From Nocardia mexicana NBRC 108244 (GTDB taxonomy: Bacteria; Actinomycetota; Actinomycetes; Mycobacteriales; Mycobacteriaceae), in the NCBI RefSeq assembly GCF_001613165.1, contig NZ_BDBV01000112.1, forward strand, positions 1 through 40,534: DNA of 40,534 nucleotides, written 5' to 3'. The position numbers and the translations under genes were made by a program. Below, one piece after another: positions 9,271 through 17,388 of this stretch. A model generated the notes under the pieces. The model was not told the origin of the DNA, searched no databases, and was given only the letters and a program-made list of their open reading frames with translations. Numbering within the stretch: the first letter of the stretch is position 1; each line of letters begins with the position of its first letter.

Positions 9271-11346
9271 CTACGCCCGCGACTGCGCCTGGATGGCGGT
9301 GATCGCCACCGTGTTGACGATGTCGGCGACCAGCGCACCGCGCGACAGGTCGTTGACCGGCTTGCGCAGGCCCTGCAGCACCGGCCCGATCGCCACCGCA
9401 CCGGCGCTGCGCTGCACCGCCTTGTACGTGTTGTTCCCGGTATTCAGGTCGGGGAAGATGAAAACCGTTGCGCGCCCGGCCACCTCGGAGTTCGGCAGCT
9501 TGGCGCTGGCCACCGTCGGCTCGATCGCCGCGTCGTACTGGATCGGCCCCTCCACCAGCAGCTGCGGGGCGCGCTCGTGTACCAGCTTGGTCGCCGTGCG
9601 CACCTTGTCGACGTCGGCGCCGCTGCCGGACTCGCCGGTCGAGTACGACAGCATCGCCACCCGCGGGTCGATCCCGAACTGGGCCGCGGTGCGCGCGGAG
9701 GAGATCGCGATATCGGCCAGTTGTTCGGAGGTCGGATCCGGCACCACCGCGCAGTCGCCGTAGGCCAGCACCCGGTCGGCCAGGCACATCAGGAACACGC
9801 TGGAGACGGTGGACACCCCCGGTTCGGTCTTGATGATCTCGAACGACGGCCGGATGGTGTGCGCGGTGGTGTGCGCGGCGCCGGACACCATGCCGTCGGC
9901 TACTCCCTCGTACACCATCATGGTGCCGAAATACGAAATGTCGGAGATCATTTCGCGCGCCCGCTCCACGGCCATGCCCTTGTGGGCACGCAACTTCGCG
10001 TACTTCTCCGCGAACTCCTGGCGCAGCTCGCTGGTCTTCGGGTTCAGCACCTGCGCGGCATCGATGTCGACACCGAGTTCGGCGGCGCGCCCGCGCACGG
10101 CCGCCTCGTCGCCGAGGATGGTCAGGTCGGCGATCTTGCGCTGCAGCACCCGACCGGCGGCGCGCAGGATGCGGTCGTCACTACCCTCCGGCAGCACGAT
10201 CCTGCGGCGGTCCGAGCGAGCCCGCTCGACCAGCTGATATTCGAACATCTGCGGCGTCACCACCGAGGGCGCGGGCACCGAGATCAACTCGGCCAGCTTG
10301 CGCCCGTCCACCCGCTGCTCCATCAGCGCCAGGGCGGTATCGACCTTGCGGACGCTGGACAGCGACACCCGGCCACGGGTGCGCGACACGGCGCCCGCGG
10401 TATCGAAGGTGCCGAGCCGGGTGGTGAGGATCGGCAGCTTCGGCTTCAGGCCCTCGATCAGCCGCGCGATCGCGGGATGCGGCGGCATGCCCCCGTTCAT
10501 GACGATGCCCGACAGCGACGGAAACCCTTCCGCCTCATGGGCATTCACCAGCGCCAGCAGCGCGTCGGAGCGATCGCCCGGAACGATGACGGCGACGCTG
10601 TCGCTGAGCCGCTCCAGGATGTGCTCGGCCGTCATGCCACCGACCATCACCGACAGCGCCTCGCGCTGCATCAGCTCGGGATCCCCGGAGTACAGCTCGC
10701 CGCCGATGGCCGCGCACAGCTCGGACATGGTCGGCGCGGTCAGCAGCGGCACCTCGGGCAGCGTCCACGACGTCGCGCAGATGCTCCGCACGGCATCGGC
10801 GACCTCGTCCAGCCGGTCCGGATCACAGCGATTGACCACGATGGCGGTCAGCTGCGCGTGCTCGGCGGCGAGCTCGCCCTCGCACAGCTCGGCGACCTGC
10901 ACGATCTGCTCGGGCGTGCGGCCGGAACCGCGCAGCACCAGCAGCACCGGGGCGCCCAGATTCACGGCGATGCGCGCGTTGAAGCGGAGCTCGCTGGGGC
11001 TGGCCACATCGGTGTAGTCGCTGCCGACGATGACCACCGCGTCGCACAGCTTGGCCACGTCGTGGAACCGCATGACGATCTCGCCGATCGCCGCGTCGGG
11101 ATCCTCGTGCACCTGCTCGTAGGTGACGCCGCAGGCCTGGTCGTAGTCGATATCGGCGGTGGAGTGCTCGAGCAGCAGCTCCAGGATGTAGTCCGGTTCG
11201 GTCGCCGAGCGCATGATGGGCCGGAACACACCGACCCGCGGCGTCGTCGCGGACAGCATCTGCAGCGCGCCCAGGGCCACCGTCGATTTTCCGGTGTCAC
11301 CCTCGAGCGAAGCGATGTACACGGTGGACGGAGCGGTATCGGCCAT
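9271..11346 (-). CDS. pta: phosphate acetyltransferase, long form
   Basis: A 691-residue phosphotransacetylase converting acetyl-CoA + phosphate to acetyl phosphate + CoA. The N-terminal third is the P-loop-like domain (YIASLEGDTGKSTVALG), followed by the DRTGG-type regulatory domain and, from about residue 365, the catalytic PTA_PTB domain (RIVLPEGSDDRILRA near its start, YGDCAVVPDP and FPDLNTGNNTYK near its end). Length equals the mycobacterial enzyme (about 690). The ATG at 11346 (MADTAPSTVYIASLEG) is preferred over an upstream in-frame start at 11412, which would add an unrelated extension. The 164 bases before ackA show no strong terminator, so co-transcription is likely. Confidence 0.95.
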   Translation of the reverse strand: MADTAPSTVYIASLEGDTGKSTVALGALQMLSATTPRVGVFRPIMRSATEPDYILELLLEHSTADIDYDQACGVTYEQVHEDPDAAIGEIVMRFHDVAKLCDAVVIVGSDYTDVASPSELRFNARIAVNLGAPVLLVLRGSGRTPEQIVQVAELCEGELAAEHAQLTAIVVNRCDPDRLDEVADAVRSICATSWTLPEVPLLTAPTMSELCAAIGGELYSGDPELMQREALSVMVGGMTAEHILERLSDSVAVIVPGDRSDALLALVNAHEAEGFPSLSGIVMNGGMPPHPAIARLIEGLKPKLPILTTRLGTFDTAGAVSRTRGRVSLSSVRKVDTALALMEQRVDGRKLAELISVPAPSVVTPQMFEYQLVERARSDRRRIVLPEGSDDRILRAAGRVLQRKIADLTILGDEAAVRGRAAELGVDIDAAQVLNPKTSELRQEFAEKYAKLRAHKGMAVERAREMISDISYFGTMMVYEGVADGMVSGAAHTTAHTIRPSFEIIKTEPGVSTVSSVFLMCLADRVLAYGDCAVVPDPTSEQLADIAISSARTAAQFGIDPRVAMLSYSTGESGSGADVDKVRTATKLVHERAPQLLVEGPIQYDAAIEPTVASAKLPNSEVAGRATVFIFPDLNTGNNTYKAVQRSAGAVAIGPVLQGLRKPVNDLSRGALVADIVNTVAITAIQAQSRA

Positions 11347-11475
11347 ACTCGAGAGCCTAGTGATCAACGGTGTCCGATATGACCGGCCAGTAGCAAATAG
11401 TTGGAAAATCACACCCTGCCGGGTGGGCCCACCGTGAGCTGCGCGGGGCGCGGCGCGGGCTTCTACGATTCCCCC

Positions 11476-11985
11476 ATGGCAGCACAGTTTCCGGACCGGC
11501 AGTGGGGATCGCGCACGGGTCTGCTCGGCCGCATGGCCAGTCCGTTCGCGGCGTCCAAGATCGGGTCCCTGATCATCCGCAAGCTCACCCCGCTGGACCG
11601 GAAGGTGCTCGAGCGCACCGCGGGCCGCTACACCGTGCTCGGCCCGATCGGCATTCCGGTCATCCTCTTGACCACAACGGGCCGCAAGTCGGGGCAGCCC
11701 CGTACCTCACCGCTGCTGTACGTCCACGGCGGCGACGTGCTGTATGTGATCGGCAGCAATTTCGGCCAGGCGCACCACCCGGCCTGGACCGGCAACCTGC
11801 TCGCCGACCCCTCCGGCACCGTGACCATCGACGGACAGCGAATCCCGGTGCGCGCGAGCCTGATCGAGGACGAGGCGAAGAAGGCAGAGATCTTCGACAG
11901 ATTCGTCGAGACCACCGAGGCGTACTCCGCCTACCGCAGCAGGACCACCCGCGACCTACGCCTCTTCGCCCTCACCCGCGCCTGA
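11476..11985 (+). CDS. F420-dependent nitroreductase/quinone reductase family (DUF385, Ddn-like)
   Basis: A 169-residue protein of the deazaflavin-dependent nitroreductase family (mycobacterial Ddn, Rv1558, Rv3178 relatives). The diagnostic core is GPIGIPVILLTTTGRKSGQPRTSPLLYV followed by GSNFGQAHHPAWTGNLLADP, which forms the split beta-barrel that binds F420. Known members use F420H2 to reduce quinones and nitro compounds, often at the membrane; the N-terminal amphipathic stretch fits that. It lies near fgd, which supplies F420H2, so a functional link is plausible but inferred. The ATG at 11476 is chosen because the family N-terminus starts shortly after; an upstream in-frame start at 11401 lacks homology. 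It diverges from pta. Confidence 0.85.
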   Translation: MAAQFPDRQWGSRTGLLGRMASPFAASKIGSLIIRKLTPLDRKVLERTAGRYTVLGPIGIPVILLTTTGRKSGQPRTSPLLYVHGGDVLYVIGSNFGQAHHPAWTGNLLADPSGTVTIDGQRIPVRASLIEDEAKKAEIFDRFVETTEAYSAYRSRTTRDLRLFALTRA

Positions 11986-12096
11986 GTCCTCCTCCGAATC
12001 GCCCTCGGGCACATTCCTTCCCGCCTCGGGGAGGCCGTTCACGACGCCTCGCGTGTTTGATGGTCTGCAATGTATCGGCCGACCAGGGAAGAACGA

Positions 12097-12969
12097 GTGT
12101 CTACGAAGAACATTGCCCGCCATGAGTTTCCGCTCGAAGGTATGGAGGAGGCGGTGGAAAGTCTCGGTCGGACCATGGATTGGATCCTCGGGGAGTTGGA
12201 GGACCCGAACGACACCGGCCGCTCCAACGCCCTGGCCGCGGCGCTGGCCACCGCGAAAGCGCATTCGGCCCTGGACCCGACGGCAACGAAGTTTCCCACC
12301 TGGGAGGCATGGATCACGGCCATGCAGATCGGTTCGGCCCTGTTCGATTCGGCCACGGCGGCCGAGGGACCGGTGCCGTGCCGCGTCGGGATCGAGGGCG
12401 AGGTGCGCAATCTCCCCGCGACCGGCCCGCGGTACTACCTGCATCCGGGAGCCTGGGTCACCGCGTTCTACCTCGCGGTGATCTGCCGCGAGAACGATCG
12501 CCTGGAACGACTGGCGCACGTGCCCGTCGAGTTCCTGCGAGCCTCCGGCGCGGTGGTCGACGAGTACATCTACGACTGGGTGGAGACCCTGCAGAACCTC
12601 TGGTTCGGCCGCGAGGAAACCTGGGACACGCTGCTGACGGCGGTGAACGGCACGGCTCCCGAGGTCACGCGGGTCGCCGAGGTCGAACTCATGCTGAAGC
12701 AGCTGTATCCGCCCCTCGAGCTGCTCCATCGCTACCTGAGCCGCGAGACCGACCGGTTCAACGCGGCGCTGGACGACGCGTTGACCTGGCACCACGAATA
12801 CTGGACCGCGGAAGAGGACCGGTCGTGCAGCACCGAGGGCCTGGTCGCTCTCGGGCCGCTCGCGATCGCGTGCATGGCGCGCGACGCCGATATGCCGATC
12901 AAGGTGGAATCCGACTACCTGCCCAAGGTACTCCTGGAATTCGGCTGGATCGGCGAGGTGGATGCCTGA
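12097..12969 (+). CDS. Imm49-family immunity protein (orphan)
   Basis: A 290-residue protein resembling polymorphic-toxin immunity proteins of the Imm49 family. It begins STKNIARHEFPLEGMEEAVESL and ends with the typical ALGPLAIACMA...VESDYLPKVLLEF block. Imm49 proteins are soluble, mostly alpha-helical, and sit beside secreted toxins in actinobacteria. The GTG at 12097 is preferred: AGGGAA at 12085-12090 is 6 bases upstream and family members start near this point. An ATG at 12070 would add nine residues. No toxin gene is adjacent, so it is either an orphan protecting against neighbours' toxins or a relic. It interrupts the pta-fgd adjacency seen in mycobacteria. Family call from remembered motifs, not a search. 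Confidence 0.7.
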   Translation: MSTKNIARHEFPLEGMEEAVESLGRTMDWILGELEDPNDTGRSNALAAALATAKAHSALDPTATKFPTWEAWITAMQIGSALFDSATAAEGPVPCRVGIEGEVRNLPATGPRYYLHPGAWVTAFYLAVICRENDRLERLAHVPVEFLRASGAVVDEYIYDWVETLQNLWFGREETWDTLLTAVNGTAPEVTRVAEVELMLKQLYPPLELLHRYLSRETDRFNAALDDALTWHHEYWTAEEDRSCSTEGLVALGPLAIACMARDADMPIKVESDYLPKVLLEFGWIGEVDA

Positions 12970-12991
12970 GCGAGCGAATCCTCGCTCAGGC
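12964..12991. terminator. bidirectional terminator hairpin
   Basis: An 11-bp perfect inverted repeat (12964-12974 with 12981-12991) and a six-base loop lie between the convergent Imm49 and fgd genes. The left arm overlaps the Imm49 stop codon. Confidence 0.75.
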
Positions 12992-13008
12992 CAAGGACAT
13001 TCGGTCGG

Positions 13009-14016
13009 CTACAGGGCCCGCAGCCGCGGCGCCAGGTCGCGCTGGAACAGGTCCAGGAAGCGGCGCTGATCGTGGCCGGGGGCGTGGAACACCAGGTGGT
13101 TCAGGCCCGCGTCCACGTACGGCTTGATCTGGGCGACGGCCTCGTCCGGATCGCTGGCGACGATCCAGCGCTTGGCGATCTGCTCGATCGGCAGCGCGTC
13201 GGCGGCCTTCTCCATCTCGATCGGGTCCGTGATGCTGTGCTTCTGCTCGGCGGTCAGCGACAGCGGCGCCCAGAATCGCGTATTCTCCAGCGCCAGTTCG
13301 GGATCGGTGTCGTAGGAGATCTTGATCTCGATCATCCGATCGATATCGTCGCGGGTGCGCCCGACCTTGGCGGTGCCCTCGTCGACGGCGGGCATCAGCT
13401 TCTCGGTGTACAGCTCCATGCCCTTGCCCGAGGTGCAGATAAAGCCGTCCCCGGCGCGCCCCGCGTACCGCGCCACCAGCGGGCCGCCCGCGGCGACGTA
13501 GATCGGGATGCCGCCCTTGGGCACGTCGTAGATGGACGCGCCGACGGTCTGGTAGTACTGCCCCTCGAAGGTCACGCGGTCACCGGTCCACAGCGCCCGC
13601 ATCAGGTCGACGGATTCACGCAGCCGCGCGAACCGCTCCTTGAACTCCGGCCACTCGCCCTTGTACCCGGTGGCGATCTCGTTGAGCGCCTCGCCGGTGC
13701 CGACACCGAGCATGATGCGGTCGGGGTACAGGCAGCCCATGGTCGCGAACGCCTGCGCGATCACGGCCGGGTTGTAGCGGAAGGTGGGGGTCAGCACCGA
13801 GGTGCCGAGCTGGATCCGCTGCGTGCGCTCGCCGACCGCGGTCATCCACGCCAGCGAGAACGGCGCGTGGCCGCCCTCGTGCCGCCACGGCTGGAAATGG
13901 TCGCTGACCGTGGCGCTGTCGAGTCCGTGCTCCTCGACGAGAACCCCGAGCTCCACCAGCTCCCGGGGGCCGAACTGTTCCGCCGACGCCTTGTACCCGA
14001 GCTTGAGTCCACTCAC
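13009..14016 (-). CDS. fgd: F420-dependent glucose-6-phosphate dehydrogenase
   Basis: A 335-residue enzyme that oxidises glucose 6-phosphate to 6-phosphogluconolactone while reducing coenzyme F420; the mycobacterial enzyme is 336 residues. It is a luciferase-like TIM barrel. The active-site residues known from FGD1, Asp39, His40 and Trp44, occupy the same positions here (VSDHFQPW). GVGTGEALNE, containing the expected catalytic-region Glu near 109, is also present. The GTG start at 14016 has AGGAG about 8 bases upstream. It is convergent with the Imm49 gene and divergent from the HAD gene. The Ddn-like gene at 11476 is a likely consumer of its product. Confidence 0.93.
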   Translation of the reverse strand: MSGLKLGYKASAEQFGPRELVELGVLVEEHGLDSATVSDHFQPWRHEGGHAPFSLAWMTAVGERTQRIQLGTSVLTPTFRYNPAVIAQAFATMGCLYPDRIMLGVGTGEALNEIATGYKGEWPEFKERFARLRESVDLMRALWTGDRVTFEGQYYQTVGASIYDVPKGGIPIYVAAGGPLVARYAGRAGDGFICTSGKGMELYTEKLMPAVDEGTAKVGRTRDDIDRMIEIKISYDTDPELALENTRFWAPLSLTAEQKHSITDPIEMEKAADALPIEQIAKRWIVASDPDEAVAQIKPYVDAGLNHLVFHAPGHDQRRFLDLFQRDLAPRLRAL

Positions 14017-14242
14017 TGCGCCACTCCTGTTCGCTGTCGCTTACGTGCTGTGGGGGCCTGAACCCCGTCGACCGTGTGCAGCGCTGGACGGCGGCGCCGT
14101 ATTTCGAAACTGACGCATTTCGAAGCGGCTGCCGACGAGCGCGGTCTGCTTCGAACATAGTCAGCGGCGATGGCGGGTGTGTGAATGGTCGCAACTTCCC
14201 GAGTTGTCCACATCCGAATAGCCGATAGCTCAGAATTGACTC

Positions 14243-15043
14243 GTGACTGCCGACAACGAACCGATCCTGTCCTACCTGACCGATATGGACGGGGTGCTGG
14301 TGCACGAGGATCATCTGGTGCCCGGCGCCGACAAGTTCCTGTCGGAACTGCAGGCCAACGACATCCCGTTCCTGGTGCTCACCAACAACTCCATCCGCAC
14401 CCCGCGGGATCTGCAGGCGCGGCTGCGGCACACCGGGCTCGACATTCCGCCGGAGGCGATCTGGACCTCGGCCCTGGCCACCGCGACATTCCTCGACGAG
14501 CAGCGGCCGGGCGGCACGGCCTATGTGGTCGGCGAATCGGGCCTGACCACCGCGCTGCACGACATCGGCTACGTCCTCACCGACAGCGACCCGGACTACG
14601 TGGTGCTCGGCGAGACGCGCACCTACTCGTTCGAGGCGATCACGACCGCGATCCGGCTGGTCGAGCGGGGTGCCCGGTTCATCGCCACGAACCCCGACGC
14701 GACCGGCCCCTCCCGGGAGGGCGTACTGCCCGCGACCGGCTCCGTCGCCGCCCTGATCACCCGCGCCACCGGCCGCGACCCGTACTACGTCGGCAAGCCC
14801 AACCCGCTGATGATGCGCTCGGCGCTGCGCCGCATCGGCGCGCATTCGCAGTCCACGGTGATGATCGGCGACCGGATGGACACCGACGTGATCTCCGGCC
14901 TGGAGGCCGGGATGCGCACCATCCTCGTCACCTCGGGCATCTCCACCCGCGCCTCGGTCGAGCACTACCCCTACCGCCCCACGGCCGTCCTGGAATCCGT
15001 CGCCGACCTGGTGGGCCGGACCTCGAATCCGTTCGCCGCCTGA
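14243..15043 (+). CDS. HAD-IIA family hydrolase (NagD-like phosphatase)
   Basis: A 266-residue haloacid-dehalogenase-type phosphatase of subclass IIA. Motif I is YLTDMDGVL (nucleophile and acid Asp two apart), motif II VLTNNS, the Lys motif is YVGKPNPLMM, and motif IV is MIGDRMDTDV. A C2 cap domain lies between motifs II and III. NagD-like enzymes dephosphorylate nucleotides or sugar phosphates; the substrate cannot be told. The GTG at 14243 has no clear Shine-Dalgarno sequence, so it may be translated from a leaderless or very short-leader transcript. It is divergent from fgd and convergent with the MarR gene. Confidence 0.85.
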   Translation: MTADNEPILSYLTDMDGVLVHEDHLVPGADKFLSELQANDIPFLVLTNNSIRTPRDLQARLRHTGLDIPPEAIWTSALATATFLDEQRPGGTAYVVGESGLTTALHDIGYVLTDSDPDYVVLGETRTYSFEAITTAIRLVERGARFIATNPDATGPSREGVLPATGSVAALITRATGRDPYYVGKPNPLMMRSALRRIGAHSQSTVMIGDRMDTDVISGLEAGMRTILVTSGISTRASVEHYPYRPTAVLESVADLVGRTSNPFAA

Positions 15044-15044
15044 T

Positions 15045-15092
15045 CGACGGAGCGGGATCCCGGCCAAAAGCTTGCGGAGGCGGGGTCCGTCG
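15045..15092. terminator. weak inverted repeat between convergent genes
   Basis: Seven-base arms CGACGGA (15045-15051) and TCCGTCG (15086-15092) bracket a GC-rich segment between the HAD and MarR stops. The segment contains CCCGGCCAAAAGC, which recurs near 38460. Weak bidirectional terminator candidate. Confidence 0.35.
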
Positions 15093-15098
15093 GCTCGA

Positions 15099-15572
15099 CT
15101 ACTCGTGTTCGATGCGGTCCAGGGCGGCGGACAGGTCCGTGAGGGCGTCGGCGATCTCAGCCAGTCGAGCCGTACCGATTTCGGCCACAAGGCGTTTCGC
15201 CATCTCGGCGTGCTGGGGGTCGATGCGGCGGACCGCCTCCAGACCGGCGTCGGTGACGGCCACCAGCTTGGCCCGCTTGTGTGCGGGGTTGGGGCGGTAT
15301 TCGGCAAGGCCCTTGTCCACCAGCAGATCCGCGATGCGCTGCACGCTCTGGCGGGTGATGCCCATCTCGCGGGCGATCCCGGCCACCGGCAGCGGTTCGC
15401 GCAGAATCGCGCCGAGCACCTGCCACCACGCCGCCGTGATGCCCGCCGGTCGGGCCAATTCCTCTGCGATGGCGAGGAATTGGCCGTTCAACTTGAACGA
15501 GGTCACCGCGGCGGTCGCGAACAAATCCTGATCGGTGCGCCGACTCGACGCTTCGCTCGCACGATTACTCAC
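15099..15572 (-). CDS. MarR-family transcriptional regulator
   Basis: A 157-residue winged-helix repressor. A helical dimerisation arm (about 12-40) precedes the wHTH: PLPVAGIAREMGITRQSVQRIADLLVDKGLAEYRPNP, then a wing (AHKRAKLVAVTDAG) and C-terminal dimer helices. The GTG start at 15572 overlaps the stop of the upstream DJ-1/PfpI gene (GTGA), giving translational coupling. The frame stays open further upstream only inside that gene, so the longer reading is artefactual. It very likely represses its own operon at the two TGACAG-N4-CTGTCA operators at 16212-16249. Ligand unknown. Confidence 0.9.
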   Translation of the reverse strand: MSNRASEASSRRTDQDLFATAAVTSFKLNGQFLAIAEELARPAGITAAWWQVLGAILREPLPVAGIAREMGITRQSVQRIADLLVDKGLAEYRPNPAHKRAKLVAVTDAGLEAVRRIDPQHAEMAKRLVAEIGTARLAEIADALTDLSAALDRIEHE

Positions 15573-16213
15573 TGCGGCACCGTATCCGGCGTCCGCGCGG
15601 CCTCGTACTCGGCCAGCGCGTAGAAGCCCTGGGCATCGTTGCGGCCGTACAGCGCATACCAGGCGTCGAGCACGTGCGGCTCGTAGACGCCGAGGCGGGC
15701 GAGGACCGCGCGGGCGAAGTCCACCGGCTTCGTACCGGTGGCGGTGATCAGATCTCCGTCGGTGACGGCCGTCTCCCGCACGAAATGCTCGCCGCCCGTA
15801 TATCCGCTGGCGGCAAGGTAATCCGGGTCGTTGCTGGTGTGCGGCCGGGCGTCGAGCAGCCCCTCGACCGCCAGCCCCCAGGTAGCCCCGCAGATCGCCG
15901 CGACCGGCACCCCGGCCGCGAGAAACTCCCGCGCCTTGCGCCCGAACGCCGCCAGAACACCGGCCTCCCACGTATCCGCCCCCGGGAGCAGCAGCATCGC
16001 GCTCTCGGCCGGAGACAGCTCGTCGAGGGTCATGTCGGGGACGACCCGCATCCCGCCCGCCGAGACGACCGCCTCACCGGTCAGACCCACCGTCCGGACC
16101 TGCCAGGTCCCCGGCTCGCGCTGCCACATCGCCCGATTGATATGCGCCGTGGCGTACCCCAGCTCCCAGTCGGAGAAGGTGTCGTAGACGGCCATGTGCA
16201 CTGTTTTCATCAT
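15569..16213 (-). CDS. DJ-1/PfpI family protein (class I glutamine amidotransferase-like)
   Basis: A 214-residue flavodoxin-like protein of the DJ-1/ThiJ/PfpI superfamily. The nucleophile elbow is VAAICGATWG with Cys108; LLLPGADTWE precedes it. Members include cysteine-dependent hydrolases, glyoxalases, chaperones and redox sensors; which one cannot be decided from the sequence. The ATG at 16213 is followed by a second ATG (16210). The start codon lies inside the first operator palindrome, and a -35/-10 pair (TTGACA at 16249-16244, CAGAAT at 16225-16220) would place transcription start at or next to the ATG, so the mRNA is probably leaderless. First gene of a two-gene operon with marR. Confidence 0.85.
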   Translation of the reverse strand: MMKTVHMAVYDTFSDWELGYATAHINRAMWQREPGTWQVRTVGLTGEAVVSAGGMRVVPDMTLDELSPAESAMLLLPGADTWEAGVLAAFGRKAREFLAAGVPVAAICGATWGLAVEGLLDARPHTSNDPDYLAASGYTGGEHFVRETAVTDGDLITATGTKPVDFARAVLARLGVYEPHVLDAWYALYGRNDAQGFYALAEYEAARTPDTVPQ

Positions 16214-16258
16214 GACAGCATTCTGTCATTTTTGACAGTAAGCTGTCAATAGTGACAG
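16212..16258 (-). promoter_or_regulatory. promoter with two phased MarR operators plus a half-site
   Basis: Two perfect inverted repeats, ATGACAG-N4-CTGTCAT (16212-16229) and TTGACAG-N4-CTGTCAA (16232-16249), have centres exactly 20 bp apart. A third TGACAG half-site at 16253-16258 keeps the same phase. On the minus strand they cover the -35 TTGACA, the -10 CAGAAT and the DJ-1 gene start codon. This is the expected layout for autorepression by the adjacent MarR protein. Confidence 0.8.
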
Positions 16259-16413
16259 ATCGCCTCGCCGCGAGCAGGCTGGTAGGCGACACCGCAACAC
16301 GTCCGCCCGCGCTAGTTCGGGTGCCCTAATAAATGTGTTAGCTTGACCGAACCGCTGTGACCATGGGTCGCCCGCGACCATGGGCGCGCCCGTTCCACCG
16401 ATCGGAGAGCCGC

Positions 16414-17379
16414 ATGAACACACTCGTCGACCGCGTGCACGCGATCAATTGGAACCGCCTGCCGGACCCGAAGGACGCCGAGGTCTGGGACCGGCTCACG
16501 GGGAACTTCTGGCTGCCGGAGAAGGTGCCGCTGTCCAACGACCTGCACACCTGGGAACAGCTCGGCTCGACCGAACAGCAGCTGACCACAAGGGTTTTCA
16601 CCGGCCTGACCCTGCTCGACACCGCCCAGGCGACCGTCGGCGCGGTGGCGATGATCGCCGACGCGATCACCCCGCACGAGGAGGCCGTGCTCACCAATAT
16701 CGCCTTCATGGAGTCGGTACACGCCAAGAGCTACAGCTCGATCTTCTCCACGCTGTGCTCGACGCGGCAGATCGACGAGGCCTTCGACTGGTCCGAGCGC
16801 AACCCGCACCTGCAGAACAAGGCGCAGATCATCGTCGACTACTACCGCGGCGACGACGCGCTGAAGCGCAAGGCGGCCTCGGTGATGCTGGAGTCGTTCC
16901 TGTTCTACTCCGGCTTCTTCCTGCCCATGCGCTGGTCCGCGCGCGGAAAGCTCACCAACACGGCCGATCTCATCCGCCTCATCATCAGAGACGAAGCGGT
17001 GCACGGCTTCTACATCGGATACAAATGCCGGCGCGGGCTGGCGGAGCTGACCGAGGCCGAACGCAGGGACCACCGCGATTACACCTACGAGCTGCTGAAT
17101 GCGTTGTACACCAACGAGATCGACTACGCCCACGACCTCTACGACGCGGTCGGCTGGACCGAGGATGTGCTGCCGTTCATGCGGTACAACGCCAACCGCG
17201 CGCTGGCCAACCTGGGCTACGAACCGTTCTTCGACACCGCGGAATGCCGGGTGGATCCGTCGATCCTCGCCGCCCTGGATCCGGGCGCGGGCGAGAATCA
17301 CGACTTCTTCTCCGGCTCCGGCAGTTCCTACGTCATCGGCAAGCAGCAGCAGACCGAGGACGCCGACTGGGACTTCTGA
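16414..17379 (+). CDS. nrdF: class Ib ribonucleotide reductase, beta subunit
   Basis: A 321-residue radical-generating subunit that supports reduction of ribonucleoside diphosphates to deoxyribonucleotides with NrdE. Di-metal ligands are visible: Asp69 (TLLDTAQ), Glu100 and His103 (FMESVHAKSYS), Glu160 (MLESFLFYSGF), Glu194 and His197 (RDEAVHGFY); the radical Tyr is Tyr107. The C-terminal tail EDADWDF is the NrdE-binding peptide. The ATG at 16414 follows GGAG at 16404-16407; a GTG at 16357 would add an unrelated leader. nrdE, nrdI and nrdH are not in this window. It diverges from the DJ-1/MarR operon, and its stop is 9 bases from the convergent membrane-protein gene. Confidence 0.95.
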   Translation: MNTLVDRVHAINWNRLPDPKDAEVWDRLTGNFWLPEKVPLSNDLHTWEQLGSTEQQLTTRVFTGLTLLDTAQATVGAVAMIADAITPHEEAVLTNIAFMESVHAKSYSSIFSTLCSTRQIDEAFDWSERNPHLQNKAQIIVDYYRGDDALKRKAASVMLESFLFYSGFFLPMRWSARGKLTNTADLIRLIIRDEAVHGFYIGYKCRRGLAELTEAERRDHRDYTYELLNALYTNEIDYAHDLYDAVGWTEDVLPFMRYNANRALANLGYEPFFDTAECRVDPSILAALDPGAGENHDFFSGSGSSYVIGKQQQTEDADWDF

Positions 17380-17388
17380 TGCGGGTCG

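Noticed and set aside
15573..15971. In-frame extension of the MarR gene to 290 residues
   Set aside because: It lies wholly inside the DJ-1/PfpI gene in another frame; the GTGA overlap gives a normal MarR length.
16300..16400. NrdR boxes upstream of nrdF
   Set aside because: Only a loose CTAA...TTAG dyad (near 16326-16341) is present; it does not resemble the paired NrdR consensus.
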